64,000 bases of DNA, taken from NCBI GenBank assembly GCA_003248655.1, contig QFPM01000009.1:78909-142908 (forward strand), read 5' to 3'. This DNA comes from Microbacterium sp. (GTDB lineage Bacteria; Actinomycetota; Actinomycetes; Actinomycetales; Microbacteriaceae). The position numbers and the translations under genes were made by a program. The notes below the pieces were generated by a model, which made no database searches, was not told the origin of the DNA, and saw only the letters and a program-made list of their open reading frames with translations. The stretch's first letter is position 1. Each line of letters opens with the position of its first letter. Shown here in pieces: positions 10,237-20,355 of the stretch.

Positions 10237-12447
10237 TCAGTGGGGCAGCTCGGGCTGCGGGGCGGGCGCCCGCACGACGTCGACCGGGCTCGTCAGCGCG
10301 GCGAGCGACGCCGCGACCGAATGATCGGCGTCGTTCGTCTCGCCCGCGTAGGCGCGGAGCACGACGAGCGAGCGCGCCGCGATGTCGAGCACGTCGCCAC
10401 CGTCGCGCAGTCCCGAGTCGGTGAGCGCACCCGTCGTGTCGACGACGACCTCCCACTGGGGGCTGAACTCGGCCCGCGGGACCGTGAACGACACCCCGTC
10501 GTCGCCGGCATTGAACAGCACGAGAAAATGCCGATCGTGGATGGTGTCGCCGCGCCGATCGCGCTCGCGGATGCCGTCACCGTTGAGGAACACCCCGATC
10601 GCCCGGCCGAAGCCTGACTCCCAGTCATCCGGCTGCATCTCGGTGCCGTCGGGTCGCAGCCACGCGATGTCGGGCACCGGCGCGCCCTCTTCGCGCCGCA
10701 CGGGGCGCCCGTCGAAGAAGCGGCTGCGGCGGAAGGTCGGATGCTCGCGCCGAAGCCGCGCGAGCGCCCCCGTGAACTCGACGAGCGGCTGGTCGACGTG
10801 CTCCCAGTCGACCCAGGTCACCTCGTTGTCCTGCGCGTAGCCGTTGTTGTTGCCGCCCTGCGTGCGGCCGAGCTCGTCGCCGTGCGCGATCATCGGCACG
10901 CCCTGGCTGAGCAGCAGCGTCGCGAGGAAGTTCCGCTGCTGCCGCGCGCGCAGGGTCAGGATGCCGGCGTCGTCGGTCGGACCCTCGACACCGCAGTTCC
11001 ACGACCGGTTGTGCGATTCGCCGTCGTTGTTGTCCTCGCCGTTGGCGTCGTTGTGCTTCTCGTTGTACGACACGAGATCGCGCAGCGTGAAGCCGTCGTG
11101 GGCGGTGACGAAGTTGATAGATGCCACGGGCCGCCGCCCGTCGTGCTCGTAGAGATCCGCCGATCCGGTCAGCCGCGACGCGAACTCGCCGAGAGTCGAC
11201 GGCTCGCCGCGCCAGAAGTCGCGGACGGTGTCACGGTACTTGCCGTTCCACTCCGTCCACTGCGGCGGGAAGTTGCCGACCTGATAGCCGCCGGGGCCGA
11301 TGTCCCACGGTTCGGCGATGAGCTTCACCTGCGAGATCACCGGATCCTGCTGGACGATTTCGAAGAAGGCCGCGAGCTTGTCGACCTCGTAGAACTCGCG
11401 CGCGAGGGTTGCGGCGAGATCGAACCGGAACCCGTCGACGTGCATCTCGAGCACCCAGTAGCGCAGCGAGTCCATGATCAGCTGCAGCGTGTGCGGGTTG
11501 CCGACGTTCATGCTGTTGCCGGTGCCCGTGTAGTCGGTGTAGCACCGCTTGTCCTTCTCTTCGAGGCGGTAGTACGCCTCGTTGTCGATGCCGCGCATCG
11601 AGAGCGTCGGGCCCAGGTGGTTGCCCTCGGCGGTGTGGTTGTACACGACATCCAGGATCACTTCGATGCCCGCCGCATGGAGGGCCCGGACCATGCCCTT
11701 GAACTCCTGCACCTGCTGGCCGCGCTCGCCCGTCGACGCATACGTGTTCTGCGGGGCGAAGAAGGCGATCGTGTTGTAGCCCCAGTAGTTCGACAGGCCC
11801 TTCTCCTGCAGCGTCGAGTCGTTGACGAACTGGTGCACGGGCATGAGCTCGATCGCCGTCACGCCGATGCGCTTGAGGTGCTCGATGATCGCGGGATGCG
11901 CGATCGCGCTGTAGGTGCCCCGGATCTCCTCGGGGATGTCGGGATGCCGCTCGGTCAGCCCCTTCACGTGCGCCTCGTAGATGACCGACTCGGCGTACGG
12001 GGTCTTGGGCTGGCGGTCGCCCGCCCAATCGAAGAACGGGTTGATGACGACGCCCATCATCATGGATGCCGCCGAGTCGTCGTCGTTGCGCGAATCGGGA
12101 TCGCCGAAGGTGTAGCCGAAGACCGGCTGCCCCCACTGCACCTGGCCCTCGACGGCCTTCGCGTACGGGTCGAGGAGGAGCTTGTTCGGGTTGAAGCGCT
12201 GCCCGTTCGCCGGGTCGTTCGGCCCGTACACGCGATAGCCGTAGCGCTGGCCGGGCTGCACGGTCGGCAGGTACGCGTGCCAGACGTGGGCGTCGACGTC
12301 GCGCAGCTCGACGCGCGTCTCTTTGCCGCGGTCGCCGAACAGGCACAGCTCGACCTTCTCGGCGCCCTCGCTGAAGACGGCGAAGTTCGTGCCGCTCCCG
12401 TCGAAGGTCGCGCCCAGTGGATACGCGGACCCCGGCCAAACCTGCAT
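10237..12447 (-). CDS. treX: Glycogen debranching enzyme (GlgX/TreX)
   Basis: A 736-aa isoamylase-type GH13 enzyme that cleaves alpha-1,6 branches of glycogen and supplies linear maltodextrin to TreY. An N-terminal CBM48 domain (YPLGATFDGSGTNFAVFSEG) is followed by nucleophile Asp343 in VDGFRFDLAATL and Glu379 in LIAEPWDIGPGGYQ. It is the first gene of treX-treY-treZ. ATG 12447 has GGGGGAGG about 5 nt upstream, and a -10-like TAGGCT lies about 26 nt upstream at 12474-12479, so this operon has a leadered mRNA. The trehalose context favours the name treX over glgX. Confidence 0.95.
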   Translation of the reverse strand: MQVWPGSAYPLGATFDGSGTNFAVFSEGAEKVELCLFGDRGKETRVELRDVDAHVWHAYLPTVQPGQRYGYRVYGPNDPANGQRFNPNKLLLDPYAKAVEGQVQWGQPVFGYTFGDPDSRNDDDSAASMMMGVVINPFFDWAGDRQPKTPYAESVIYEAHVKGLTERHPDIPEEIRGTYSAIAHPAIIEHLKRIGVTAIELMPVHQFVNDSTLQEKGLSNYWGYNTIAFFAPQNTYASTGERGQQVQEFKGMVRALHAAGIEVILDVVYNHTAEGNHLGPTLSMRGIDNEAYYRLEEKDKRCYTDYTGTGNSMNVGNPHTLQLIMDSLRYWVLEMHVDGFRFDLAATLAREFYEVDKLAAFFEIVQQDPVISQVKLIAEPWDIGPGGYQVGNFPPQWTEWNGKYRDTVRDFWRGEPSTLGEFASRLTGSADLYEHDGRRPVASINFVTAHDGFTLRDLVSYNEKHNDANGEDNNDGESHNRSWNCGVEGPTDDAGILTLRARQQRNFLATLLLSQGVPMIAHGDELGRTQGGNNNGYAQDNEVTWVDWEHVDQPLVEFTGALARLRREHPTFRRSRFFDGRPVRREEGAPVPDIAWLRPDGTEMQPDDWESGFGRAIGVFLNGDGIRERDRRGDTIHDRHFLVLFNAGDDGVSFTVPRAEFSPQWEVVVDTTGALTDSGLRDGGDVLDIAARSLVVLRAYAGETNDADHSVAASLAALTSPVDVVRAPAPQPELPH

Positions 12448-12473
12448 GTGCGCCTCCCCCGTCAGGTCTCCTC

Positions 12474-12479
12474 AGCCTA
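12474..12479 (-). promoter_or_regulatory. -10 box TAGGCT, leadered promoter of treXYZ
   Basis: TAGGCT lies 26 nt before ATG 12447, with the SD GGGGGAGG between them. No convincing -35 box is seen. Confidence 0.45.
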
Positions 12480-12548
12480 CGGTCTCGACGTTTCGGGCGG
12501 GTGTCGCGAGGCGGGGGCTGGACGCGGCGGCGTCCGGCCGTGTAATGG

Positions 12549-13016
12549 TCAGCGCAGGGCGAGCTGCTCGGTGAGGTAGTCGGCGAGGGGGCGCGGGGGC
12601 GCCGTCGGGCTCCAGCGCAGGTGCGGGATGCCATCCGCCACAGACAGGGGGCCGGACTGACCGTCGCGCGCGAGCGCGTCGAGGTCGAGTTCGGCAAACC
12701 CGAGGTGCACGACCTCGCCGTCGGCGAAGCCGCCGCGGGCTGCGGCCGCCGCGCGCTCGGATCGCTCGCGCTGCGCCTGCGCCGTGTACCCGCGCGGCGC
12801 TTCGGTGCGGGCGCGCAGCACCTCGCCCGTCGCGTAGACCGCGGCATCCCCGATCAGCAGCGCGCCGAGGTGCCACGCCTCGCCGACGGGCACGATCCGC
12901 GGCGCACGCCCGAAGCCGAGGAGCTTGCGCGCGCTCGCCCAGTCCCCCAGCCGCTCGCGCGGCGAGCCCGCGAGCCGGGCCCGAGCGTCGTCGATCAGGT
13001 CACGGGCGTCGGTCAT
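12549..13016 (-). CDS. Conserved hypothetical protein coupled to an SDR
   Basis: The product has 155 residues. ATG 13016 overlaps the stop of the upstream SDR gene by 4 nt (ATGA), fixing the start. It has no signal peptide or transmembrane helix. Recognisable blocks are WASARKLLGFGRAPRIVPVGEAWHLG cut in two by short loops, and a C-terminal LADYLTEQLALR. I do not recognise a named family; it looks like a soluble lineage-specific protein of this actinobacterial group. Translational coupling suggests a shared role with the SDR, but nothing in the sequence tells which. Confidence 0.8.
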   Translation of the reverse strand: MTDARDLIDDARARLAGSPRERLGDWASARKLLGFGRAPRIVPVGEAWHLGALLIGDAAVYATGEVLRARTEAPRGYTAQAQRERSERAAAAARGGFADGEVVHLGFAELDLDALARDGQSGPLSVADGIPHLRWSPTAPPRPLADYLTEQLALR

Positions 13017-13708
13017 CGCGGCCCGGGGCGCACCGACAGGTCGCTGATCACGGCATCGCGCGGCAGGTCGAGCGCCGTGAGGATCGCCGTCGCGACGGAT
13101 GCCGGGTCGATCCAGCGGTCGGGGTCGTAATCCGCGCCCTCCTGCGCGTGCACCTCCTGCTGCATGGGTGTCGCCGTGCGGCCGGGATAGACGCTCGTGA
13201 CGCGCACCCCGTGCGGCGCCTCTTCGCCGCGGAGGGCATCGGCGAGCGCCTTCAGGCCGTGCTTGGATGCCGCATACGCCGCCCAGTCGGGGTGCGCCGT
13301 GAGACCCGCGCCGGAGTTGATGAAGAGCACCTGTCCGCGCGCCGCGCGCAGGCGCGGCAGGAGCACACGGGTCAGCTCGGCGGGGGCGACGAGGTTGACG
13401 GCGAGCTGGCTCGTCCAGGCATCCCGCGGCAGCTCGGCGACGGGGCCGAGCGTGACGACGCCGGCCGCGTGGACGATCGAGTCGACGGCATCCGGGATGT
13501 CTGCGGCGGCCACGGCGGCGGCGATCGTCTCGGGGTGGGCGAGGTCGGCCGCGATCGTGGCCGACCCGGGGAACGCGGCGGCCAGGTCGGTCGCGCGGCT
13601 TTCGTCGCGCGCGACGAGCACGAGCCGGTCGCCGCGCTCGTGGAGCCGCCGTGCGACGAGCTGCCCGATGCCCGACCCCGCGCCGGTGATGACGTGGAGG
13701 GATGCCAT
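13013..13708 (-). CDS. Short-chain dehydrogenase/reductase (SDR)
   Basis: The product has 231 residues from ATG 13708; ATG 13717 nine nt upstream is also possible. It has the classical SDR layout: nucleotide-binding TGAGSGIG near the N-terminus, catalytic Ser in FINSGAG and Tyr-x3-Lys in YAASKHGLKALADALR, then the PGRTATPM segment. The Arg after the second beta strand (VARDESRA) favours NADP(H). The substrate is unknown. It forms a two-gene operon with the hypothetical gene behind it. Confidence 0.92.
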   Translation of the reverse strand: MASLHVITGAGSGIGQLVARRLHERGDRLVLVARDESRATDLAAAFPGSATIAADLAHPETIAAAVAAADIPDAVDSIVHAAGVVTLGPVAELPRDAWTSQLAVNLVAPAELTRVLLPRLRAARGQVLFINSGAGLTAHPDWAAYAASKHGLKALADALRGEEAPHGVRVTSVYPGRTATPMQQEVHAQEGADYDPDRWIDPASVATAILTALDLPRDAVISDLSVRPGPR

Positions 13709-13761
13709 GGCATCCATCCTGGCATCGGCCTGGTCTCGATACACCGGCGCTGCGCGCCGGC

Positions 13762-13824
13762 ACTCGACCACCGGGGGGCCAGCCGACACTCGACCACCGA
13801 AAGTCGCGCCGGCACTCGACCACC
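13762..13824. repeat. ACTCGACCACC direct repeats with exact 26-nt period
   Basis: ACTCGACCACC begins at 13762, 13788 and 13814. The first two intervals hold different short sequences. A GCGC-rich hairpin (CCGGCGCTGCGCGCCGG) sits just upstream at about 13744. The cluster fills the gap between the permease stop and the SDR start. Confidence 0.85.
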
Positions 13825-13834
13825 TAAAGAGCGG

Positions 13835-15385
13835 TCAGATGCCGCCGTCGACCGAGCGGATGAACTCGCCCGGCTCTTCGGGAACGAGGACGGGGGTCTC
13901 GCGGTTGAGCGAGCGACCGTCGAAGAAGGGCTTCGAGCGGGGAAACATGTACCAGATGAACATCAGCACGACACCGACGAGGAGCGCGCCGATGCCGACG
14001 ACGAACGTGCCGCCGATGCCGAAGAGCACGGTGTAGCCGTAGTCGACGTCCCACATGTCGATCGCCGACTTCACAAACGCGAACGTCAGCATGAGCGCGC
14101 CAAGCATCGGGAAGATGCCCTTGAACCACAGGTCGCGGGCCGACTTTCCGAGGTCGCGGCGGTAGTACCAGGCGCACGCGTAGCCGGTGATGGCGTAGTA
14201 GAACGCGATCGCAAGGCCGAGCGAGAGGATCGAGTCCTGCAGGATGTTGTCGCTGATGAGCGTCATGCCGACGTAATAGCAGATCGCGACCGTGCCGCCG
14301 ACGAGGGTCGAGAAGGACGGCGTCTTGTAGACGGGGTGCACGTTCTTGAACCGCTCCGGGAGCGCCCGGTAGACACCCATCGCGAGGGTCCCGCGCGCCG
14401 TCGGGAGGATCGTCGTCTGCGTCGACGAGACCGCCGAGATCAGCACAGCGACAACGAGCAGCCAGCCCCACGGGCCGAGGAGGCCGTCCTTGATCGCGAG
14501 GAAGAAGTCGTCGGCGTTGTCTTCGTTGCCAAGGCCTGTGCCACTCGAGCCGAGCCCGGCGTACATCATCGCCGAGATCGTCACGGCGACGTACGTGAAC
14601 AGCAGGATGATCGTCGTCAGCAGGGCCGCGCGGCCCGGAATCCGCTTCGGGTCCTTCGTCTCTTCGTTGAGCGCGAGGCAGGTGTCCCAGCCCCAGTAGA
14701 TGAAGAGGGCGAGCAGCACCGCCTCAGTGAACCCCTGGAAGTCGGTGAAGGCGAACGGGTTGAGCCAGCTCCACTCGAACGGCGTCGGGTCAGGCGCCGT
14801 GCCCGTGAAGAACTGCCACAGCGCGGCGACGACGAAGATCGCGAGGGCGAGGTACTGCACCGCGAGCAGGATGTTCTGGATGCGCTCTCCGATCTCGACC
14901 CCGCGCCAGCTCACCCACGTCATCGCGGCGATGAAGGCGACGGCGACCAGGATGATCCGCCAGTCGTTGTTCTCGAGTTCCAGCCCGAACAAGTCCCAGA
15001 AGTACACCGACGCGATCTGCGCGAGGTTCGCGAGCACGACCATGCCGGCGACGGCGACACCCCAGCCGCCCATCCAACCCACCCACGGGCCGAACGCCTT
15101 CGTGCCCCAGGTGAAGGTCGTGCCGCAGTCGGGGATCTCGTTGTTCAGCTCGCGATACGCGAACGCGATGAAAAGCATCGGCACGAACGCGATGATGAAC
15201 GCGATCGGCGCCTGCGCTCCGACGGCGACGACGACGAAGCCGAGCGTCGCGACGAGCGAGTAGACCGGGGCGGTGGATGCCAGGCCGATCACGGTCGAGC
15301 CCCAGAGGCCCAGCGTGCCGGTGGCGAGACCCTTGCCCTCGCCGCGGTCGAGACTGATGGGGGTGGTGGAACCGAAATCGCTCAT
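13835..15385 (-). CDS. APC-superfamily amino acid permease
   Basis: A 516-aa inner-membrane transporter with about 12 hydrophobic helices. The first helix region, GTLGLWGSTVIGLASTAPVYS, has the unwound Gly-rich segment of APC transporters (amino acid-polyamine-organocation family), and ALNEETKDPKRIPGRAALLTT is the conserved helix 6-7 loop of the family. The substrate, amino acid or polyamine, cannot be told. ATG 15385 has a strong Shine-Dalgarno GGAGGT 7 nt upstream, which rejects the in-frame start at 15484. Monocistronic. Confidence 0.93.
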   Translation of the reverse strand: MSDFGSTTPISLDRGEGKGLATGTLGLWGSTVIGLASTAPVYSLVATLGFVVVAVGAQAPIAFIIAFVPMLFIAFAYRELNNEIPDCGTTFTWGTKAFGPWVGWMGGWGVAVAGMVVLANLAQIASVYFWDLFGLELENNDWRIILVAVAFIAAMTWVSWRGVEIGERIQNILLAVQYLALAIFVVAALWQFFTGTAPDPTPFEWSWLNPFAFTDFQGFTEAVLLALFIYWGWDTCLALNEETKDPKRIPGRAALLTTIILLFTYVAVTISAMMYAGLGSSGTGLGNEDNADDFFLAIKDGLLGPWGWLLVVAVLISAVSSTQTTILPTARGTLAMGVYRALPERFKNVHPVYKTPSFSTLVGGTVAICYYVGMTLISDNILQDSILSLGLAIAFYYAITGYACAWYYRRDLGKSARDLWFKGIFPMLGALMLTFAFVKSAIDMWDVDYGYTVLFGIGGTFVVGIGALLVGVVLMFIWYMFPRSKPFFDGRSLNRETPVLVPEEPGEFIRSVDGGI

Positions 15386-15518
15386 AACGGTGACCTCCGG
15401 GGGTCTGCTCGGGTTGTCGAGCAGAGTAGCGGCAACCCGGCGCGCGCGGGGACTGTCCGTGAGGGCGAAACCTCCGGCATCCACTGGCCCTTGCGTACAC
15501 CGCGACGAGCGACCGCTG

Positions 15519-16058
15519 TCAGGCGATGGGGTGGGTGTGCACGGCGGATGCCAGGGAGGTCCCGTTCACGTCGAGGTAGAGCTGACCCTCGGTGACCGAC
15601 AGGGTCACCGAGTTGCGGCGCTCGATCGCGGCGGCCGCGGCAGACACGAATCCCGGGTCGAAGCTGTGCAGCACGATCCGGTCGGCACCGTGGATCTTCT
15701 TGCCCGCCCACTGCGGCAGCAACCGCGACGGGTCGCGGTGGGTGTAGATGACCGTCCGCGCGGCGAGCCGGCTGCCGCGGTGGAGGCGATCGGCATCCGG
15801 CGCCCCGACCTCGATCCACGCGGTGATGCTGCCCGTCGCGTCGCGGACGAGCACGGCCGGCTCGTCGACCGCCGAGACGCCCTCGCTGAAGGCGACGCCC
15901 TCGGCGTACTCGAGGCAGTAGGCGAGCACGCGCGTGAGCAGGAACTCCGCCGTCTCGGACGGATGCTGCCCGACGCGCAGCGACAGCTCCTCGTACACGC
16001 CCCGGTCGACGTCGGCCAGCTGCACATCGAAGGTGTGCATCACCACGCCGATCGCCAT
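15519..16058 (-). CDS. yaeQ: YaeQ family protein
   Basis: The 179-aa product matches the YaeQ family (PF07152) over its whole length. It starts with a conserved region of the type LADVDRGVYEELSLRVGQHPSE and ends DVNGTSLASAVHTHPIA. YaeQ folds like a PD-(D/E)xK nuclease; in Gram-negatives it was once proposed to compensate RfaH loss, but its biochemical role is unclear. The gene is divergent from the TetR regulator, with about 67 bp between the starts; both have -10 boxes at 6 nt. The fold is known for the family, the function here unknown. Confidence 0.9.
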   Translation of the reverse strand: MAIGVVMHTFDVQLADVDRGVYEELSLRVGQHPSETAEFLLTRVLAYCLEYAEGVAFSEGVSAVDEPAVLVRDATGSITAWIEVGAPDADRLHRGSRLAARTVIYTHRDPSRLLPQWAGKKIHGADRIVLHSFDPGFVSAAAAAIERRNSVTLSVTEGQLYLDVNGTSLASAVHTHPIA

Positions 16059-16064
16059 GGGTCG

Positions 16065-16070
16065 AGCCTA
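16065..16070 (-). promoter_or_regulatory. -10 box TAGGCT, leaderless promoter of yaeQ
   Basis: TAGGCT, then 6 nt, then ATG 16058. Confidence 0.6.
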
Positions 16071-16113
16071 GCCCGCGGGCATCCTTCCGCTTGGAGGTAT
16101 TCGGCACCCGGAT

Positions 16114-16119
16114 TAGGCT
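16114..16119 (+). promoter_or_regulatory. -10 box TAGGCT, leaderless promoter of tetR-like gene
   Basis: TAGGCT, then 6 nt, then ATG 16126. Confidence 0.6.
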
Positions 16120-16125
16120 CGCGAC

Positions 16126-16758
16126 ATGACCCCCACCGCTCCGGATGCCGCGGCGCCGGATGCCGGGCGCCCGCGCGGCAGCTACGCGAAGGGCGTCGCG
16201 CGCCGGCAGGCGATCCTCGATCGCGCGATCGAGGTGTTCGCCCAGCGGGGCGGACGCCGCACGAGTCTGCGCGCGATCGCGCAGGAAGTCGGGGTCACCC
16301 ACGCCGCCCTCACGCACTATTTCGGGTCACTCGACGAGCTGCTCGTCGCGGTGTACCGGGCCTCCGAGGCACCGCCCGACGGCGAGCCGGCGACCGAGCA
16401 CGACGGCGACGCGACCCCCGCCGAGATGATGCGCCGGTCCGCGGAGGCGAACCGCGCCGTCCCCGGCCTCGTGCAGCTCTACTCGACGCTCGTCGCGTCG
16501 GCGCTCGATGACGCAGACTCCGCCGCGTACGCGTTCGCGACCGACCGGTTCGCCCGCCTGCGCGGCCAGCTCGCGGAGCGTGTCCAGGCACAGCAGGATG
16601 CCGGGCTGCTCCGCGCCGACCTCGAGCCCCACCTCGTCGCGGCTCTCGTCATCGCGGCATCCGATGGCCTGCAGACGCAGTGGCTCCTCGAGCCCTCGGT
16701 CGACCACGCGGCCGCCCTGGCGCTACTCGACCGGCTGCTCGCGCCGCCAGCTTCCTGA
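16126..16758 (+). CDS. TetR/AcrR family transcriptional regulator
   Basis: The 210-aa product has an N-terminal TetR DNA-binding domain: RQAILDRAIEVFAQRGGRR, then the helix-turn-helix SLRAIAQEVGVTHAALTHYFGS, where HYFGS is the family signature. The C-terminal ligand domain (about residues 75-205) resembles actinobacterial regulators that sense lipids or fatty acids, but the ligand is not predictable. It starts divergently from yaeQ and may control it or itself; no palindromic operator is obvious in the short gap. Convergent with the J-domain gene. Confidence 0.92.
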   Translation: MTPTAPDAAAPDAGRPRGSYAKGVARRQAILDRAIEVFAQRGGRRTSLRAIAQEVGVTHAALTHYFGSLDELLVAVYRASEAPPDGEPATEHDGDATPAEMMRRSAEANRAVPGLVQLYSTLVASALDDADSAAYAFATDRFARLRGQLAERVQAQQDAGLLRADLEPHLVAALVIAASDGLQTQWLLEPSVDHAAALALLDRLLAPPAS

Positions 16759-16764
16759 CAGGGC

Positions 16765-17706
16765 TCAGACGAAGCGGACGACCTGCTGCAGACGGGTGCG
16801 GATGTCGAACAGCTCGTTGCCGCCGATGTCGCGTGCACCGCTGATGCCGCGGCGCAGCACCGTCGCGAGCGTCGAGCGCGCGACCACCACGACGGGCGTG
16901 CCCCGCACGCGTCCGAGCTCGTCGAGCGCCGTCGCCACATCGTCGTCGGGCAGCACCACGATCGCCCCGCTGAACCGCACGCGCGCGGCGCGCGCGACGG
17001 CTCGAGTCGCCGCGACGAGGTCGCCGATCGGGGAACCCGTGACGCCATCGCCGATCAGCTCGCCGCGCCGCATCCGCACCGCTCCCCCGAAGTCTTCGCT
17101 GAGCACTGCGTACAGGCCGCTCGGACCGAGCACGATGTGGTCGAGCTTGAGGTCCGCGTCGCGCGGGTCGGCCGCGACGTCGTGCCAGACGGTATAGCCC
17201 ATACCGAGGTCGGCGACGATGCGCGCCGTCGCCTCCTCGGCGAGCGCGTCGGCGAGCAGGCGCTTGAGCTCACGTGGCGCCGTGCGCACGAGCGCCGGAT
17301 CGTACGGGTCGGGCAGCTCCGCACCCCGACCGACCCACTCGCGCATGAGCGTCAGGTAGCGCTCGCGCCGCCAGCCGCCGGGCTGACCGAACGAGCGCGC
17401 CCGCGGCCGCGTGTCGGCGGGGCGGCCAGGCGGATGCCACGTGCGAGCGTCCGCGCCGGGCGTCGGCGCGTACTGCGGCGCGTCGGCACCGAACCCGTGC
17501 CCACGGTCGTAGGCGGCCCGGGCATCCGGCGTTCCGACGAGCTCCCACGCGCGCTGCACCTGCACGAACGCCGCCGCATCGCCGCCGGTGTCGGGATGCG
17601 TCGCCCGCAGCCGCAGGCGGTAGGCACGGCGGAGGTCGTCGTCCGTGGCATCCGGAGCGATCTGCAGCACCTCATAGGCGGATGCCGACAGGGGAGAGTC
17701 GAACAC
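16765..17706 (-). CDS. J-domain protein fused to a NERD-like domain
   Basis: The 313-aa product has residues 10-70 as a J domain with the HPD motif intact in THPDTGG, so it can in principle stimulate an Hsp70 ATPase. Residues about 160-300 look like a NERD (nuclease-related) domain: GYTVWHDV, then KLDHIVLGPSGLYAVLSEDFGG and IVVLPDDDVATALDEL. The middle (75-120) is low-complexity and Pro/Arg-rich. GTG 17706 lies 3 nt after the stop of the upstream hydrolase gene, so both are co-transcribed. There is no G/F-rich or zinc-finger part, so this is a type C J protein. NERD homology is judged by eye. Confidence 0.82.
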   Translation of the reverse strand: MFDSPLSASAYEVLQIAPDATDDDLRRAYRLRLRATHPDTGGDAAAFVQVQRAWELVGTPDARAAYDRGHGFGADAPQYAPTPGADARTWHPPGRPADTRPRARSFGQPGGWRRERYLTLMREWVGRGAELPDPYDPALVRTAPRELKRLLADALAEEATARIVADLGMGYTVWHDVAADPRDADLKLDHIVLGPSGLYAVLSEDFGGAVRMRRGELIGDGVTGSPIGDLVAATRAVARAARVRFSGAIVVLPDDDVATALDELGRVRGTPVVVVARSTLATVLRRGISGARDIGGNELFDIRTRLQQVVRFV

Positions 17707-17709
17707 GTG

Positions 17710-18792
17710 TCAGTCCCAGAGGGTGGCGTGCGGGCCGGGCGGAACCCAGGCGAGCGCCTGCGCGCCGAGATCCGCCGGGAGGTCGCTCGCCGTCGCGGGC
17801 TGCCAGCGCGGGGTGCGGTCCTTGTCGACGAGCTGCGCGCGGATGCCCTCGATGAGGTCGGGCTGCGTGTGCGCTAACCACCGCACCAGGCCGTACTCCT
17901 GCGCGAGGGCCGCGCGCAGGTTCGGGAGTTCGCGCGCCGCGCGCACCGCTGCGAGGGACACCGCGAGGGACGTCGGCGAGAGCTCGTCGAGCGTGTCGGC
18001 GGCGGCGTGGGCATCGGGCTCGGTGCGCGCGCGCAGACGCTCGACGATCTCGGTGACCGAATCCGCCGCGAAGGCATCGTCGATCCACGGGCGGGCCGCC
18101 TCGAGCGCCGACGGCGCGGGAGTCTCATCGAACAGCAGCACGATCTCCGCGGGCGTCGCCGGGTCTGCGCGGGTCACGAGGGCCTCACGCAGGTCGCCGA
18201 GGCGCTCGCTCGGCACGAGGGCGTCGGCGAAGCCCGCGTAGATCGCGTCGGCGGCATTCATCGTCCCGCCGGTGAGCGCGAGGTACTCGCCGGTGCGTCC
18301 CGGGGCGTGTGCGAGCAGCCACGAGCCGCCGACGTCGGGGGTCAAGCCGATGCGGGTCTCGGGCATCGCGAGTCGCGAGCGCTCCGTGACGATGCGCACG
18401 GACGCGTGCCCCGCGACGCCGATGCCGCCGCCCATCGTCACGCCGTCGGCGAGCGCGACGATCTGCTTCGGGTATTCGTCGATGCGCGCGTTGAGCGCGT
18501 ACTCGGCACGGAAGAACTCCGCCGTGTCGTCGGGGCGGCCGCTGACGATCTGCTCCCGGAGCGCGCGCACGTCACCGCCCGCGCACAGACCCCGCTCGCC
18601 CGCGCCGTCGATGAGCACGAGCTCGACGGCGGGATCGTGCTCCCAGGCATCCAGCGCTCGGGTCAGCAACGTCAGCATCTCGAGATCGAGCGCGTTGATC
18701 GCCCGGGGGCGGTTGAGGGTGAGCCGGCCGACGGCTCCCTCGACGCGGATCAGGACGGGCGGCTCGGGCTCAGACGGTGCGGCGTCGCTCAC
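17710..18792 (-). CDS. Enoyl-CoA hydratase/isomerase family; likely 3-hydroxyisobutyryl-CoA hydrolase
   Basis: The 360-aa product from GTG 18792 has a crotonase fold: LTLNRPRAINALDLEM, oxyanion hole GAGERGLCAGGDVRALRE and VALADGVTMGGGIGVAGHASVRI. The MPETRIGLTPDVGGSW segment and the length (about 350 aa, longer than hydratases) are typical of 3-hydroxyisobutyryl-CoA hydrolase of valine catabolism. No other valine genes are adjacent. It is followed 3 nt later by the J-domain gene. The start is weakly supported; GGGG lies just upstream of the GTG. Confidence 0.88.
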   Translation of the reverse strand: MSDAAPSEPEPPVLIRVEGAVGRLTLNRPRAINALDLEMLTLLTRALDAWEHDPAVELVLIDGAGERGLCAGGDVRALREQIVSGRPDDTAEFFRAEYALNARIDEYPKQIVALADGVTMGGGIGVAGHASVRIVTERSRLAMPETRIGLTPDVGGSWLLAHAPGRTGEYLALTGGTMNAADAIYAGFADALVPSERLGDLREALVTRADPATPAEIVLLFDETPAPSALEAARPWIDDAFAADSVTEIVERLRARTEPDAHAAADTLDELSPTSLAVSLAAVRAARELPNLRAALAQEYGLVRWLAHTQPDLIEGIRAQLVDKDRTPRWQPATASDLPADLGAQALAWVPPGPHATLWD

Positions 18793-18808
18793 CCCTGAAC
18801 AGTACCGC

Positions 18809-18906
18809 GTTCGGTTCTCCGGAGATCCGGTACCCGGTTCTGGCGAGATCCGCGCCGGTGCGCGGGTGCGGGCGCGGGCGCCGCCCGAATCTCCGGAGAA
18901 CTGAAC
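18809..18906. repeat. Inverted repeat GTTCTCCGGAGA in divergent gap
   Basis: TCTCCGGAGATC near 18816 and AATCTCCGGAGAAC near 18889 are palindromic arms flanked by GTTCGG on the left and CTGAAC on the right, about 55 nt apart. The gap separates the CoA-hydrolase gene from the ABC exporter gene. Confidence 0.8.
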
Positions 18907-19008
18907 GGCGGAGCGCCGGTGCGCGGGCCGCCCGGAGCGCCCTACCCGGGATTCGGCCCCCGATCGGGCAGGATGGAGCGACCGCCGCCGCCGACGAGAG
19001 GCCCCCAC

Positions 19009-20351
<1,343 letters not shown>

Positions 20352-20355
<4 letters not shown>

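Noticed and set aside
13013..13823. One long fused protein of SDR plus the hypothetical gene
   Set aside because: The frame of 424 codons combines shadow sequence over the SDR with the real 155-aa gene; the ATGA overlap shows two separate genes.
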